From assembly GCA_028280405.1 (NCBI GenBank), contig JANQLW010000058.1:1-44434 (forward strand): a stretch of 44,434 bases of DNA, written 5' to 3'. The notes below the pieces were generated by a model that was not told the DNA's origin, did not search any database, and was given only the letters and a program-made list of their open reading frames with translations. Position 1 is the stretch's first letter. Every line of letters begins with the position of its first letter. Below, piece after piece: positions 8,907 through 18,973 of this stretch. The DNA comes from Bacteroidales bacterium (GTDB lineage Bacteria; Bacteroidota; Bacteroidia; Bacteroidales; GCA-2711565). The translations under genes and the position numbers were made by a program.

Positions 8907-9794
8907 ATGAGAATCTCAATTAAAGATCTGAACAAGATCTATGCAAACGACAAAAAAGCTCTTGACTCTGTTAATCTTGAGATTAATAATGGGATGTTCG
9001 GGCTATTAGGGCCGAATGGAGCCGGGAAATCTACTTTAATGAGAATACTGACCACTTTAATGAAACCTACCAGTGGTTCTGTTAAAGTAAATGATTTTGA
9101 CCTCGATAAACACCGAGAAGAGATAAGGTCTATTTTAGGTTATCTCCCTCAGGATTTCCGTTTTTTCTCCAAATTAAAAACCTGGGAATTTCTTGACTAT
9201 GCAGGCGGACTGGCAAAAATTAAAGGAAAAAGAAAACGCAGGCAATTGGTAGACGAATGGCTTGAAAAAGTCGGCCTCTATGAAGTTAGAGACCGTCAGG
9301 CCAATAAATTGTCGGGAGGAATGAAAAGAAGGCTTGGGATTGCTCAGGCACTTATCGGTGATCCGAAGATTATCGTAGTGGATGAACCTACTACCGGTTT
9401 GGATCCCGAAGAAAGAATCCGCTTCAGAAATATTCTTTCTGAGATTTCTCAGAAAGATGTAATCATCATACTTTCAACACATATTGTAGGAGATATTTCC
9501 AGTGTATGCCAGGATTTAGCACTACTAAATAATGGCCGCATGGAGTTTCAAGGATCTCCTGAAGCCCTAATCAATAAAGCCCGTGGTCATGTTTACCAGA
9601 TTAACACCTCCGGAACCGAATACGATATGATTAAGGAAAAATATGCTGTTATATCTACAATTCCTACAAATACAGGATGGGAAGTTCAGGTTGTAGGTGA
9701 TAAAATTGAAGCAAAAAATGCTGTTGAAATAGCCCCAAACCTAGAACATGCTTACGTTTATTTCATGGAATATTACTTAAACAACAAAAACTAA
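8907..9794 (+). CDS. ABC transporter ATP-binding protein
   Basis: A 295-residue ATPase of the ABC-2 exporter type. It has the A-loop tyrosine in KIY at residue 12, Walker A GPNGAGKST at 35-43, signature LSGGMKRR starting at 135, Walker B VVDEPTTGLDP with the D159-E160 pair, and the H-loop in STHIVGD. The domain is followed by about 90 residues of accessory C-terminal sequence. It energises transport from the cytoplasmic face. The next gene, four bases downstream, encodes a membrane permease and is its natural partner. The stretch NGMFGLLGPNGAGKSTLM also occurs almost unchanged in the ATPase domain fused to the second RND permease, so the two ATPases are probably paralogues. Confidence 0.95.
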   Translation: MRISIKDLNKIYANDKKALDSVNLEINNGMFGLLGPNGAGKSTLMRILTTLMKPTSGSVKVNDFDLDKHREEIRSILGYLPQDFRFFSKLKTWEFLDYAGGLAKIKGKRKRRQLVDEWLEKVGLYEVRDRQANKLSGGMKRRLGIAQALIGDPKIIVVDEPTTGLDPEERIRFRNILSEISQKDVIIILSTHIVGDISSVCQDLALLNNGRMEFQGSPEALINKARGHVYQINTSGTEYDMIKEKYAVISTIPTNTGWEVQVVGDKIEAKNAVEIAPNLEHAYVYFMEYYLNNKN

Positions 9795-9798
9795 AATT

Positions 9799-12700
9799 AT
9801 GGCTTCGATACATACTTTCAGAACAATTGCCAGGTTTGAAATGAAGACTTTATTAAGGTCCTGGTTTTTCAGGATATTTGCAGGATTCAGTATTTTGGCC
9901 TTATTTGGATTTAACTTTTCAGTCTTTTTCGATTTAGGAGATTCAAAATATTTATTTAAAGCACTCCCTTCAGTAATTCCTTACGTAAATCTGCTTATTA
10001 TCAATCTGGGTCAGGCAATCGTTGCTATTTTTCTGGCATCAGAATTTTTAAAACAAGATAAAAAAAATGACACGGTAGAAGTCATTTATGCCCGTTCGAT
10101 GTCAAATACCATTTACATACTTGGCAAAACAACAGGTATTTTATTTGTGTTCTTAATTTTAAATTTATTAATCCTTGCGCTGGGTTCCGTATTTGTATAT
10201 CTAAATAATCCTTCGGCACTTTCTGTTTGGGATCTTTTATTATACCCTTTATTGATTAGCTTCCCTACCTTGATTTTTGTACTGGGATTATCATTCTTTT
10301 TAATGATACTATTTAAAAACCAGGCAATAACATTTATTGTATTACTTGGATATGTTGCAGTAACATTATTCTTTTTAAATGAAAAACTCTACCATCTTTT
10401 TGATTATATCGCTTATAACGTACCCATGGTGAACTCCACCATTTCAGGATTTGGAGATATTAATCAAGTTATACTTCACAGAGGGGTTTATTTGTTATTT
10501 GGTATAGGTTTTATTTTCTTTACTATTTTCCGGTTAGACCGATTGCCACAAGCAAAAATGTTCAGAACACTTCCTATTTATATTGCAATAATATGTATGG
10601 TAATAGCCGTATTTATGGCTAAAACATTTGTAGATGTGAAGTCCGAGGAAATTTCAATAAAAAAACAGATGATTGCTCTAAACGATAAATATTACGATAA
10701 AGCTACAGTATCTGTTTTAAAAAGCAATTTGGATTTAACACATCAGGAAGAAAGCATTAAAGTTATTGCAGACTTAGAAATTCAGAATAATGAGAATGAC
10801 GGCCTAAAAGAGTTTATTTTTTCCTTAAATCCGGAATTAAAAGTAATTGATGTAAAAACCGGAAATACTTCTTTAAAATTTACACAAGAACTTCAGATCC
10901 TTAAGATTGAATACCCTCAAAATTTAAAATTTAAAGAAAAGTGCAATCTTCAAATTACCTATGAAGGTGGAATTTCAGAATTAACACATGCACTTGATCA
11001 GGATCTGAATAAATACTCTGATAACTTTAATCTCGAAATAATCCGTATTAAGAAAAGATATGCTTTCTTGAATGATAATTACGTATGTTTAACCAGGGAA
11101 AGCTTATGGTATCCAATCTCAGGCGTGGGCTATTCAAAAAAGAATCCTGCCTACCAAAGGACTGAATTTACCGAATATAGCTTAAAAGTTAAAACACAAG
11201 CGAACTTAACTGTTGTTTCACAGGGTGCAAAAACAAAAACTTCAGAAGGGGAATATACTTTTAAACCGGAATTTGCATTGCCGCAATTAAGTTTGTTGAT
11301 CGGTAATTATATAGAAGCCACTGTAAGAGTAGATTCCATTGATTATACTGTTTATACGATAGAAGGAAACGATGAGTTTAAGAGTCATTTTACGAACCTG
11401 AATGATACATTGCCAAGCTTAATCAGATCGCATAAAGATGAACTCGAAACCAAATTAGAATTAGAATACCCTTTCAAACGATTGATTTTTGCGGAAGTTC
11501 CAATTCATTATAATTTAACCACTCACACCTGGAATATTGCCAGCGATGCCATTCAACCGGAAATAGTATTATATCCGGAAAAAGGAGTATTATACTTTGA
11601 TGCGGATTTTACGGTGAAGAAAAAACTTCTTGACGAAGGTGGTGGTGGCCGAAGAGGAAGGTGGGCACGTATGCGAATGGGTGCAGGAAATGAAGAATAT
11701 ACTGAAGAGCAGAAGGAAGCCATGATGCTCTCAGGTTTTATTAAAGCAAATTTTTATGCAACTGCCAGCCAGTCTTACGATTACAATACGGTAATTAATT
11801 ATAATTCATTCTCACTCTTCCCTAACTATTATTCTTTCAGAACAAACTTAAGTTCAAAAGACTGGCCCATGTTAAACATGTCCATAGCATCTTATTTAAA
11901 AAATAAAAATGAAAGTAATACTGTTTGGCGATGGAATCGGTGGAGAGGAATTTCTTTCTTACAAAAAGAAGATCGAATTAACCTGACGCTGAAAAAATTC
12001 AGTTTAAAACAGATTCTGGATGTAGGAATAAGTGAGCCTGAAATCCCAAATGATAATAAAATCAGCTTAAACGAAATAATCAGGACTAAAGGGGAATATT
12101 TAATGAAAATATTAGGTTCAAAATATGATCCGGATAAGTATTATGAATTTATTAAACAACTGGTAAAAGATAATTCACACAAATCAATGACTTATCCTCA
12201 GTTTAGTCAGCTATTACAAGAAAACTTTAATGATAATATAGATCAACTATTATATGATTGGTATCATAAAAACGATTTGCCCGGATATATTGTAGAAAAT
12301 ATACAGACTTACCAGGTCAAAGATGGAGAATTCACAAAGTTTCAGGTACGTTTTAATATATCCAACCCTGAACCCGTTGATGGATTTGTTACCGTAGAAA
12401 TATCACTTGGCCGGGGATGGGGCCGTATGGGTGGTGGCGAACCTCCATTTACTAAAGATGTATTCATTAAAGGAGGTCAAACCTTGGAAATTGGTTATAC
12501 TTTCCCTTCCAAACCATCACAATTAAAAGTTTTTACAAAAATTTCCCAAAACTTACCTCATAACCTGGAATATTCTCTTTCTGATTTTGATGAGGTCAGA
12601 ACTTCTAAAGCAATGAATGAAGTAAGGCCATTAACCGTTTATACCAGTAATCTAACCAGTAATGAAATCATTGTGGATAATGATGATGATATTGGTTTTG

Positions 12701-13182
12701 ATACTTATCAATTAGATAATAAGAGTTATTTAAAGGAACTCATTGATAAAAACAGAAAAGAAAAAACTTATGATTATGGTGTGGCAAACTGGAGAGGTGC
12801 ACCGAGAAGATGGGACCCTGTTATTAAAACAGAGTATTATGGCAAATATATCCATTCAGCTCATTATACAAAAGCCAATGATCAATTAAGAAAAGCGATA
12901 TGGAAAGCTAAAATTGACAGGCCTGGATCTTACGATGTTTATTGTCATCTAGACAAAATTACCGGCTGGGCTAAAAGATGGGTACCGGATGCCAGTTATA
13001 ATTTTCTCGTTCATAGCAGTGAAGGCATCCAGGAACGTACGCTTTATGAAGAAGAGATCCAAAAGGGATGGAATTATTTAGGGACATTCTATATCACATC
13101 AGATACAGCCATTGTTGAGTTAACAAATAAATCTACAGGTGTATCTATTTATGCAGATGCCATTAAATGGGTAGAAAATTAA
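9799..13182 (+). CDS. ABC-2 permease with degenerate M1-peptidase-like exodomain and golvesin-like tail
   Basis: A 1127-residue protein with at least three parts. Residues 1 to about 280 hold about six to seven transmembrane segments of an ABC-2 permease, including EFLKQDKKNDTVEVIYARSMSN. Residues about 295-780 resemble M1 aminopeptidases (the beta-rich N-domain, then ESLWYPISGVGY and FKRLIFAEVPIHYN), as in the known ABC permease/M1 hybrids. However, no HExxH zinc motif follows; a Gly/Arg-rich stretch (GGGGRRGRWARMRMG) occupies that zone. The last 130 residues, from about 996, look like a golvesin-C-type domain (GSYDVYCHL, WNYLGTFYI, VSIYADAIKWVE). The extracytoplasmic part may bind substrate rather than cleave it. 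It follows the ATPase by four bases, so the two are clearly coupled. Confidence 0.8.
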   Translation: MASIHTFRTIARFEMKTLLRSWFFRIFAGFSILALFGFNFSVFFDLGDSKYLFKALPSVIPYVNLLIINLGQAIVAIFLASEFLKQDKKNDTVEVIYARSMSNTIYILGKTTGILFVFLILNLLILALGSVFVYLNNPSALSVWDLLLYPLLISFPTLIFVLGLSFFLMILFKNQAITFIVLLGYVAVTLFFLNEKLYHLFDYIAYNVPMVNSTISGFGDINQVILHRGVYLLFGIGFIFFTIFRLDRLPQAKMFRTLPIYIAIICMVIAVFMAKTFVDVKSEEISIKKQMIALNDKYYDKATVSVLKSNLDLTHQEESIKVIADLEIQNNENDGLKEFIFSLNPELKVIDVKTGNTSLKFTQELQILKIEYPQNLKFKEKCNLQITYEGGISELTHALDQDLNKYSDNFNLEIIRIKKRYAFLNDNYVCLTRESLWYPISGVGYSKKNPAYQRTEFTEYSLKVKTQANLTVVSQGAKTKTSEGEYTFKPEFALPQLSLLIGNYIEATVRVDSIDYTVYTIEGNDEFKSHFTNLNDTLPSLIRSHKDELETKLELEYPFKRLIFAEVPIHYNLTTHTWNIASDAIQPEIVLYPEKGVLYFDADFTVKKKLLDEGGGGRRGRWARMRMGAGNEEYTEEQKEAMMLSGFIKANFYATASQSYDYNTVINYNSFSLFPNYYSFRTNLSSKDWPMLNMSIASYLKNKNESNTVWRWNRWRGISFLQKEDRINLTLKKFSLKQILDVGISEPEIPNDNKISLNEIIRTKGEYLMKILGSKYDPDKYYEFIKQLVKDNSHKSMTYPQFSQLLQENFNDNIDQLLYDWYHKNDLPGYIVENIQTYQVKDGEFTKFQVRFNISNPEPVDGFVTVEISLGRGWGRMGGGEPPFTKDVFIKGGQTLEIGYTFPSKPSQLKVFTKISQNLPHNLEYSLSDFDEVRTSKAMNEVRPLTVYTSNLTSNEIIVDNDDDIGFDTYQLDNKSYLKELIDKNRKEKTYDYGVANWRGAPRRWDPVIKTEYYGKYIHSAHYTKANDQLRKAIWKAKIDRPGSYDVYCHLDKITGWAKRWVPDASYNFLVHSSEGIQERTLYEEEIQKGWNYLGTFYITSDTAIVELTNKSTGVSIYADAIKWVEN

Positions 13183-13211
13183 AAGACACAAAAAAATAAA
13201 ATTATTGACAC

Positions 13212-14720
13212 ATGAAAATTTTAAGATTATTTCTGATTGCCGGACTGATGATTAGTTTTTCGGCTTATTCACAAACACAAAAAAGAGTGATTACTCTTGA
13301 TGAAGCGATGGATATTGCATTGAAAAACAGTCCGACCATTCAAAAATCAAGAATTGCCCGTGAAAGGCAAAAGAAATTTTTAGAAGCTCAATTAGCTTCA
13401 CTTAAGTCAAGGTTTCAATTAAATGTAACACCATTTAATTATTCAAAAACACAGACTTATGATGATTTTACTTCGTCTTACTATACATCCGAAACAAAAT
13501 CGTCAAGTGGTAATTTTTCGGTAACTCAGCCTATTAAGATAACAGATGGTACCTTAAGTTTACAAAATGACTTTAGCTGGCGGGACAATTCTACCAGCTC
13601 AGGCGGCGGAAACTCTTTCACAGGTTTTAATAATTATTTATTTATCCAATATACTCAGCCAATTTTCAGATACAATCAAACCAAAATGGATCTGCTGAAA
13701 GTAGAATTAGATGTGGAAAATGCTACACTGGCTTACTCCATTGAGTTAATGAACCTCGAAAGATCGGTAACCCAATTTTTCTATGCCATCTATCAGGCAC
13801 AACAATCCAAGGACATTGCTAAAGAAGAACTCTCCAACCAAAAGAAAAATTTCGAAGTTATAAAAAGTAAAGTAGAAGCTGATTTATCAGCTAAAGAAGA
13901 ATTGTATCAGGCAGAACTAAACCTTGCATCTTCAAATTCAAACTATGAAAACCAATTGGTAAATCTTGAAAATTCAATGGACGATTTTAAAAAATTAATT
14001 GGTATTCCATTAGATGAAGAGATTATGGTAAGTGCCAATATTGATTATAAGCAAGTTAAAATTAACTTAAAGCAAGCCACCGAAAGTGGTTTATCCAGAA
14101 GAAATGAATTAAGGCAACGAGATATAGATTTACAACGTGCAAAGTTCAACCTAATTGAAACATCAGCCCAAAACAGCTTTAATGGTAATGTTCGTTTATC
14201 ATACGGATTAACAGGAACTGCAAATAAAATTGCAGATATTTATGATAACCCGACCAAAAGCCCTCAAGCATCTGTTACATTATCCATTCCTCTTTTTGAC
14301 TGGGGTGCACGTAAAGCCAGGATCAGGGCTGCTGAATTATCTATTGAATCAAGTGAAATTGATGTGCAATCTGCAAAAGATGATATCATTATTAATATCA
14401 GAAAAACCTGGAGAAACCTGAAAAATTTAGAGCGCCAGATTGGTATAGCCGAACAAAATGTTAAAAATGCAGAGCTAACCTATGAAATTAACCTGGAACG
14501 CTATCAAAACGGAGATTTAACAAGTATGGATCTTCAACTCCAGCAAAATCAGCTTACCGAAAAGAAAAACAATTTAACTACAGCACTTATCAATTACAGG
14601 CTGGAATTGTTAAACTTAAAAATACAAACTCTATGGGATTTTGAGAACAATACTTCATTTGTACCTAAAGAGTTACAGTCCGATATATCCGCAAATGAAA
14701 ATTTTATAAAAAACGAATAA
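13212..14720 (+). CDS. TolC-family outer-membrane efflux protein
   Basis: A 502-residue exported protein with signal peptide MKILRLFLIAGLMISFSAYSQ. It has the two repeated halves of the OEP family: TLDEAMDIALKNSPTIQKSR near the mature N-terminus, and long amphipathic coiled-coil stretches (NQKKNFEVIKSKVEADLSAK; LEVQ-like NQLTEKKNNLTTALINYRL) that build the periplasmic tunnel. Homologues form trimeric channels through the outer membrane. The next genes encode the adaptor and RND pump, so it completes a tripartite envelope-spanning exporter. Confidence 0.93.
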   Translation: MKILRLFLIAGLMISFSAYSQTQKRVITLDEAMDIALKNSPTIQKSRIARERQKKFLEAQLASLKSRFQLNVTPFNYSKTQTYDDFTSSYYTSETKSSSGNFSVTQPIKITDGTLSLQNDFSWRDNSTSSGGGNSFTGFNNYLFIQYTQPIFRYNQTKMDLLKVELDVENATLAYSIELMNLERSVTQFFYAIYQAQQSKDIAKEELSNQKKNFEVIKSKVEADLSAKEELYQAELNLASSNSNYENQLVNLENSMDDFKKLIGIPLDEEIMVSANIDYKQVKINLKQATESGLSRRNELRQRDIDLQRAKFNLIETSAQNSFNGNVRLSYGLTGTANKIADIYDNPTKSPQASVTLSIPLFDWGARKARIRAAELSIESSEIDVQSAKDDIIINIRKTWRNLKNLERQIGIAEQNVKNAELTYEINLERYQNGDLTSMDLQLQQNQLTEKKNNLTTALINYRLELLNLKIQTLWDFENNTSFVPKELQSDISANENFIKNE

Positions 14721-14753
14721 AAAAACTTTATTAACCATACAAACCACAATAAG

Positions 14754-15803
14754 ATGAAACGTTATTTTTTATTTTTATTAATTATCGCAGGAATAGTTTC
14801 TTGTAAGAATAATAAAAGATCAATGTCAAGAGACATCTCTATTCCTGTTTCAGTAGAAACAGTAAAAAAAGGAAGTATTGAACAATATTTGAGCATTACG
14901 GGAACCGTAAGCCCTCAAAAAGAAGCGATCAAGAAAACTGAACTCGAAGGCCTTTATAAACTTTCGAAGAATCCGAGAACAAACAAGCTCTTTGCTCCCG
15001 GCGATAAAGTCATGAAAGGAGAAGTCGTTGTTCAGTTAATTAATGATGAATACAAAAATGGCATTCAGTTTTCATCTAAGCAACTACAGTTGGAAATCAG
15101 CAAACAAACTTATACCAAACAAAAATCACTTTATGAAAAAGGTGGAGTTACTTTAAGTGATTACAGAAATGCAGAAGTAAGTAAAATCAATGCTGAATAC
15201 AGTTTGGAAGATGCCAAGATCAGATTGGAAAAGATGTTTGTAAAAGCTCCATTTGATGGTATACTGGTAACAATACCTTATCATACGGAGAATACGAAGA
15301 TTGATGCGGGACAGGAAGTTTTCAAAATCATGGATTATTCTAATCTTATGATGGAGATTGACATTGCAGAGAAAAACATCAATAGAATTGTAAAAAACCA
15401 GGACGTAAGAGTAACAAATTATACCTTACCTAACGATACCTTAAACGGAACTATTACTCAAATTTCTCCGGTCATCGATCCGGAAACAAGGTCATTCAAA
15501 GCAATGGTAAATGTGGAAAACAATGATTTATTATTACGTCCGGGTATGTTTGCGAAAGGAGATATCATTCTTGAATCTAAGCAAAACGTTATTGTGATTC
15601 CCAAAAACATCATACTTAGCAGGCAAAAAGGATATACTGTTTATGTTGAAAACAAAGGTTATGCCTGGGGTAAAAGGGTAACATTCGGATTAGAGAATCC
15701 TGAATATGTTGAAATTACTGAAGGGCTTAAGGAAGGTGACCGTGTGGTAACAAAAGGTTTTGAAACTTTGAGGCGCCGTGCAAAAGTTAAGGTTGTAAAA
15801 TAA
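14754..15803 (+). CDS. RND efflux periplasmic adaptor (membrane fusion) lipoprotein
   Basis: A 349-residue adaptor of the HlyD/AcrA type. The N-terminal lipobox GIVSC predicts lipidation at C17. Recognisable parts include the lipoyl half-motif (KLFAPGDKVMKGEVVVQLIN), a short alpha-hairpin (LQLEISKQTYTKQKSLYEKG), the second lipoyl half (VKAPFDGILVTIPYHTENTKIDAGQEVFKI), the beta-barrel (GTITQISPVIDPETRSFKAMV) and the membrane-proximal end (GLKEGDRVVTKGFETL). It would link the pump to the TolC channel. It sits 13 bases before the first RND gene. Confidence 0.93.
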   Translation: MKRYFLFLLIIAGIVSCKNNKRSMSRDISIPVSVETVKKGSIEQYLSITGTVSPQKEAIKKTELEGLYKLSKNPRTNKLFAPGDKVMKGEVVVQLINDEYKNGIQFSSKQLQLEISKQTYTKQKSLYEKGGVTLSDYRNAEVSKINAEYSLEDAKIRLEKMFVKAPFDGILVTIPYHTENTKIDAGQEVFKIMDYSNLMMEIDIAEKNINRIVKNQDVRVTNYTLPNDTLNGTITQISPVIDPETRSFKAMVNVENNDLLLRPGMFAKGDIILESKQNVIVIPKNIILSRQKGYTVYVENKGYAWGKRVTFGLENPEYVEITEGLKEGDRVVTKGFETLRRRAKVKVVK

Positions 15804-15816
15804 TTTGTAGGACTTT

Positions 15817-18800
15817 ATGAAAAAAGTAACACAATTTTCAGTGAATTATCCTGTAACGGTCTCCATGATCGTATTAGGGATCATTCTGCTGGGTATCATT
15901 TCCCTTCAGCGATTGAACGTTGAGCTATTCCCGGAAATGAACTCCCCCCGCATATTTGTCGAGATTAAAACAGGTGAAAAGCCACCTGAAGAAATCGAAA
16001 AACTATATATCGAAAACATCGAATCTCAAGCCATTCGTCAGAAAAATGTTACCAGTGTATCATCCGTTTGTATGGTAGGATCTGCACAAATAACCGTAGA
16101 GTACAAATGGGGAAGTGATATGGATGAGGCTTTTCTGGATTTACAAAAAGCGCTAACCTCCTTCTCTCAAAACTCTGATATTGACGAATTCTTAATTACA
16201 CAGCATAATCCAAATGCAGCTCCAATTATGATATTGGGTATGACGCATAAGGAAATCAAGGATATGGATGAACTCCGTAAAATCGGAGAAAACTATATTC
16301 GCAACGAACTGATCCGCCTCGAAGGGATTGCTGATGTTGATTTATCAGGTATTGAAGAGAAAGAAGTAATTATTGAAACCAACCAGTATATGCTGGATGC
16401 ATTTGGACTGACAACTGATAATTTGGTTCAACAAATTCAAAGCATGAATCGTAATGTATCGGGAGGTTCAATTGTAGAATTAGGTACCAGGTATATTATT
16501 AAAGGTGCCGGGTTAATCAAAAAAATTGAAGATTTTGAGAATTTGGTAGTCGCTTTTAAAGAAGACCCAAATGTTGCAGCTAATGCAAACTCAAGTTCTA
16601 ACAATCCTGTAGAAGGAAGGGTTCCTGTATTTTTGAAAGATGTTGCTAAAGTCAGCTTCGAAAATGGAAGTCCTCAAAATATTGTACGCCTGAACGGTGA
16701 AAGATGTATCGGTTTATCAATCTTTAAAGAAACCGAATACAATACTGTAAAAGCAGTAAAGGATCTGGAGGAAGCTTTTAAAGTAATCATGAAAGCTTTA
16801 CCAAACTATAATTTCAAAGTTATCCAGAACCAAGGCGAGTTTATTCAGTCCTCTATTTCGGAAGTTGAAGAAACCGCAATCATTGGTATTATTATCGCAG
16901 TATTCGTATTATTCATCTTCTTAAGAAGAATAAAAGTTACCTTGATAATCAGTTTTGCAATTCCTGTTTCTGTTATTGCAACTTTCAACCTCATGTACTT
17001 CAACGGTCTAAGTCTGAACATCATGACTTTAGGAGGTTTGGCATTAGGTGCCGGCATGCTTGTAGATAATGCAATTGTAGTTATGGAGAATATTTTCCGT
17101 AACCGGGAACAAGGTTTATCTGTAATTGATGCAGCGATAAAAGGAACTGCAGAAGTTAGCGGAGCAATTATCGCTTCTACTTTAACAACAATAGTTGTAT
17201 TTCTTCCTATTGTTTATTTACATGGTGCTTCAGGTGCCCTGTTCCAGGATCAGGCCTGGACGGTTGCATTTAGTTTATTAGCATCTCTATTTGTGGCAAT
17301 ACTTGTTATTCCAATGTTATACAATTGGGCTTATCGTAAAGATCAACCTAAAACGATTACTGAAAAATCGGTTAAAATAGGATGGTATGGCAATGTGCTG
17401 GAAAAGATATTGTCATTTAAATATGTCATCATCTTATTGGCAACAGGCCTAATTGCGCTTACAGCATTTATTTACCAACATGTAGGTAGTGAATATATTC
17501 CTAAGAGTGGAGCTGATGAATTCAGTGTTGAAATTAAATTAGCTGAGGGGACTCAACTGGACAAAACATCAGAAACACTGGTTTCTGTTGAGAACATGAT
17601 TAAAGAAGCTTTCACCAATGAGTTTGAAACAGTATTTACTCAAATCGGGACTTCAGAAACTTCGGGAAGTGGAAAATCCACCTTTAAAAGTGAGAATTAT
17701 GCAGAAATCATGTTCAAGATAAAAAAAGAATCTGTTGAGTTCTCAGAACAAATCATTGCAGAAGTAGACAAATTATTATCTCAAATTCCGGAAGCCGACA
17801 TAAAAATCAATCGTGATGTATCTGCCCTTCAATCGGCACTTGGAAATGATGCCGCTCCCATGGTGGTTGAATTTAAAGGTAAAGAATTGGAAGTCTTAGA
17901 AAATCTGAGTGCTCAGGCAAAACTCTTATTGGCAGAAATGCCAGCCCTGTTGAGCCTGGAAACTTCTGTAGAAAAAGGTGCTCCTGAAATCGATTTACAT
18001 ATTGATCGTTATAAAGCAAGTATCTATAATTTAACAATAGATCAAATTACCTCTCAGCTTCAGGATTTACTAATGGGTAAAGAAGCCGGAAGTTATGAAC
18101 ATAGCGGAGAAATGAGTGATATTACCATTAAGTTGCCTGAAATCAGTAAAATTGAATTCGAAGATATTCTGATAAAAAGCGGAAACCAGGCAATTCCTTT
18201 ATATGAACTTGCCAGGATTGAAGAGTCCGTTTCTCCAAAACAAACCTTAAGAAGAAATCAGAATAGGATTGCTACAGTAACTGCTGATATTGATAGAAAT
18301 TATGCTTTTGATAAAGTAATTGCAGAAGTAAGAGAAAGAATTTCGGTACTAAACTTACCGCCAGATTATGAAGCAAATATTGTTGGTGACGAAGAAAAAA
18401 GACAGGAAGCTATAGGTAGTTTAACATTTGCTTTAATCCTTTCTATCATTTTAGTTTATATGGTGATGGCCTCACAATTTGAATCTTTAATTCACCCTTT
18501 CACTATATTGTTAACCATTCCATTAGCTGCAGTAGGTTCTGTATGGGCATTCTTTATCATCGGAAGTTCATTGAACATTATGGCTTTGATCGGGATCATT
18601 ATGCTGGTCGGTATAGCTGTAAATGATTCCATCATTTTGGTGGATGCCATTAATCAGTTTAAAGCTGCAGGCAAATCATTGAAAGATTCTATCATTAGTG
18701 CCGGAGAAAACCGTATACGTCCGATTCTGATGACGAGTATAACAACTATCCTGGCATTATTACCATTAACATTTGGTTTTGGTGAAAGTGCTGCACTACG

Positions 18801-18942
18801 ATCACCTATGGCTATTGCTGTAATTTCCGGATTGGTTACCTCTACCCTGCTAACATTGGTAGTAATCCCATGTGTTTACTATGCATTTGATAAAGGGATA
18901 GAAAAGGTTTTTGGAAAACGTACAGTAAATGTAGAAGATTAA
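15817..18942 (+). CDS. RND efflux permease (HAE1/AcrB-like), first of two
   Basis: A 1041-residue proton-driven inner-membrane pump with the usual two halves. Each half has one helix, a large periplasmic domain and a cluster of five helices. TM4 carries GMLVDNAIVVMEN with D417 in the place of AcrB D407 and N418 in that of D408, a replacement common in this branch. The second half has GIAVNDSIILVDAINQF in TM10 and the NRIRPILMTSITTILALLPL signature. The length is standard, with no added domain, unlike the next gene. Tandem RND permeases can form mixed trimers, as in the MdtBC system, and that is the likely arrangement here. Confidence 0.94.
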   Translation: MKKVTQFSVNYPVTVSMIVLGIILLGIISLQRLNVELFPEMNSPRIFVEIKTGEKPPEEIEKLYIENIESQAIRQKNVTSVSSVCMVGSAQITVEYKWGSDMDEAFLDLQKALTSFSQNSDIDEFLITQHNPNAAPIMILGMTHKEIKDMDELRKIGENYIRNELIRLEGIADVDLSGIEEKEVIIETNQYMLDAFGLTTDNLVQQIQSMNRNVSGGSIVELGTRYIIKGAGLIKKIEDFENLVVAFKEDPNVAANANSSSNNPVEGRVPVFLKDVAKVSFENGSPQNIVRLNGERCIGLSIFKETEYNTVKAVKDLEEAFKVIMKALPNYNFKVIQNQGEFIQSSISEVEETAIIGIIIAVFVLFIFLRRIKVTLIISFAIPVSVIATFNLMYFNGLSLNIMTLGGLALGAGMLVDNAIVVMENIFRNREQGLSVIDAAIKGTAEVSGAIIASTLTTIVVFLPIVYLHGASGALFQDQAWTVAFSLLASLFVAILVIPMLYNWAYRKDQPKTITEKSVKIGWYGNVLEKILSFKYVIILLATGLIALTAFIYQHVGSEYIPKSGADEFSVEIKLAEGTQLDKTSETLVSVENMIKEAFTNEFETVFTQIGTSETSGSGKSTFKSENYAEIMFKIKKESVEFSEQIIAEVDKLLSQIPEADIKINRDVSALQSALGNDAAPMVVEFKGKELEVLENLSAQAKLLLAEMPALLSLETSVEKGAPEIDLHIDRYKASIYNLTIDQITSQLQDLLMGKEAGSYEHSGEMSDITIKLPEISKIEFEDILIKSGNQAIPLYELARIEESVSPKQTLRRNQNRIATVTADIDRNYAFDKVIAEVRERISVLNLPPDYEANIVGDEEKRQEAIGSLTFALILSIILVYMVMASQFESLIHPFTILLTIPLAAVGSVWAFFIIGSSLNIMALIGIIMLVGIAVNDSIILVDAINQFKAAGKSLKDSIISAGENRIRPILMTSITTILALLPLTFGFGESAALRSPMAIAVISGLVTSTLLTLVVIPCVYYAFDKGIEKVFGKRTVNVED

Positions 18943-18973
18943 TGAATCGAATGGAAGATTAAAGCAATTAATT

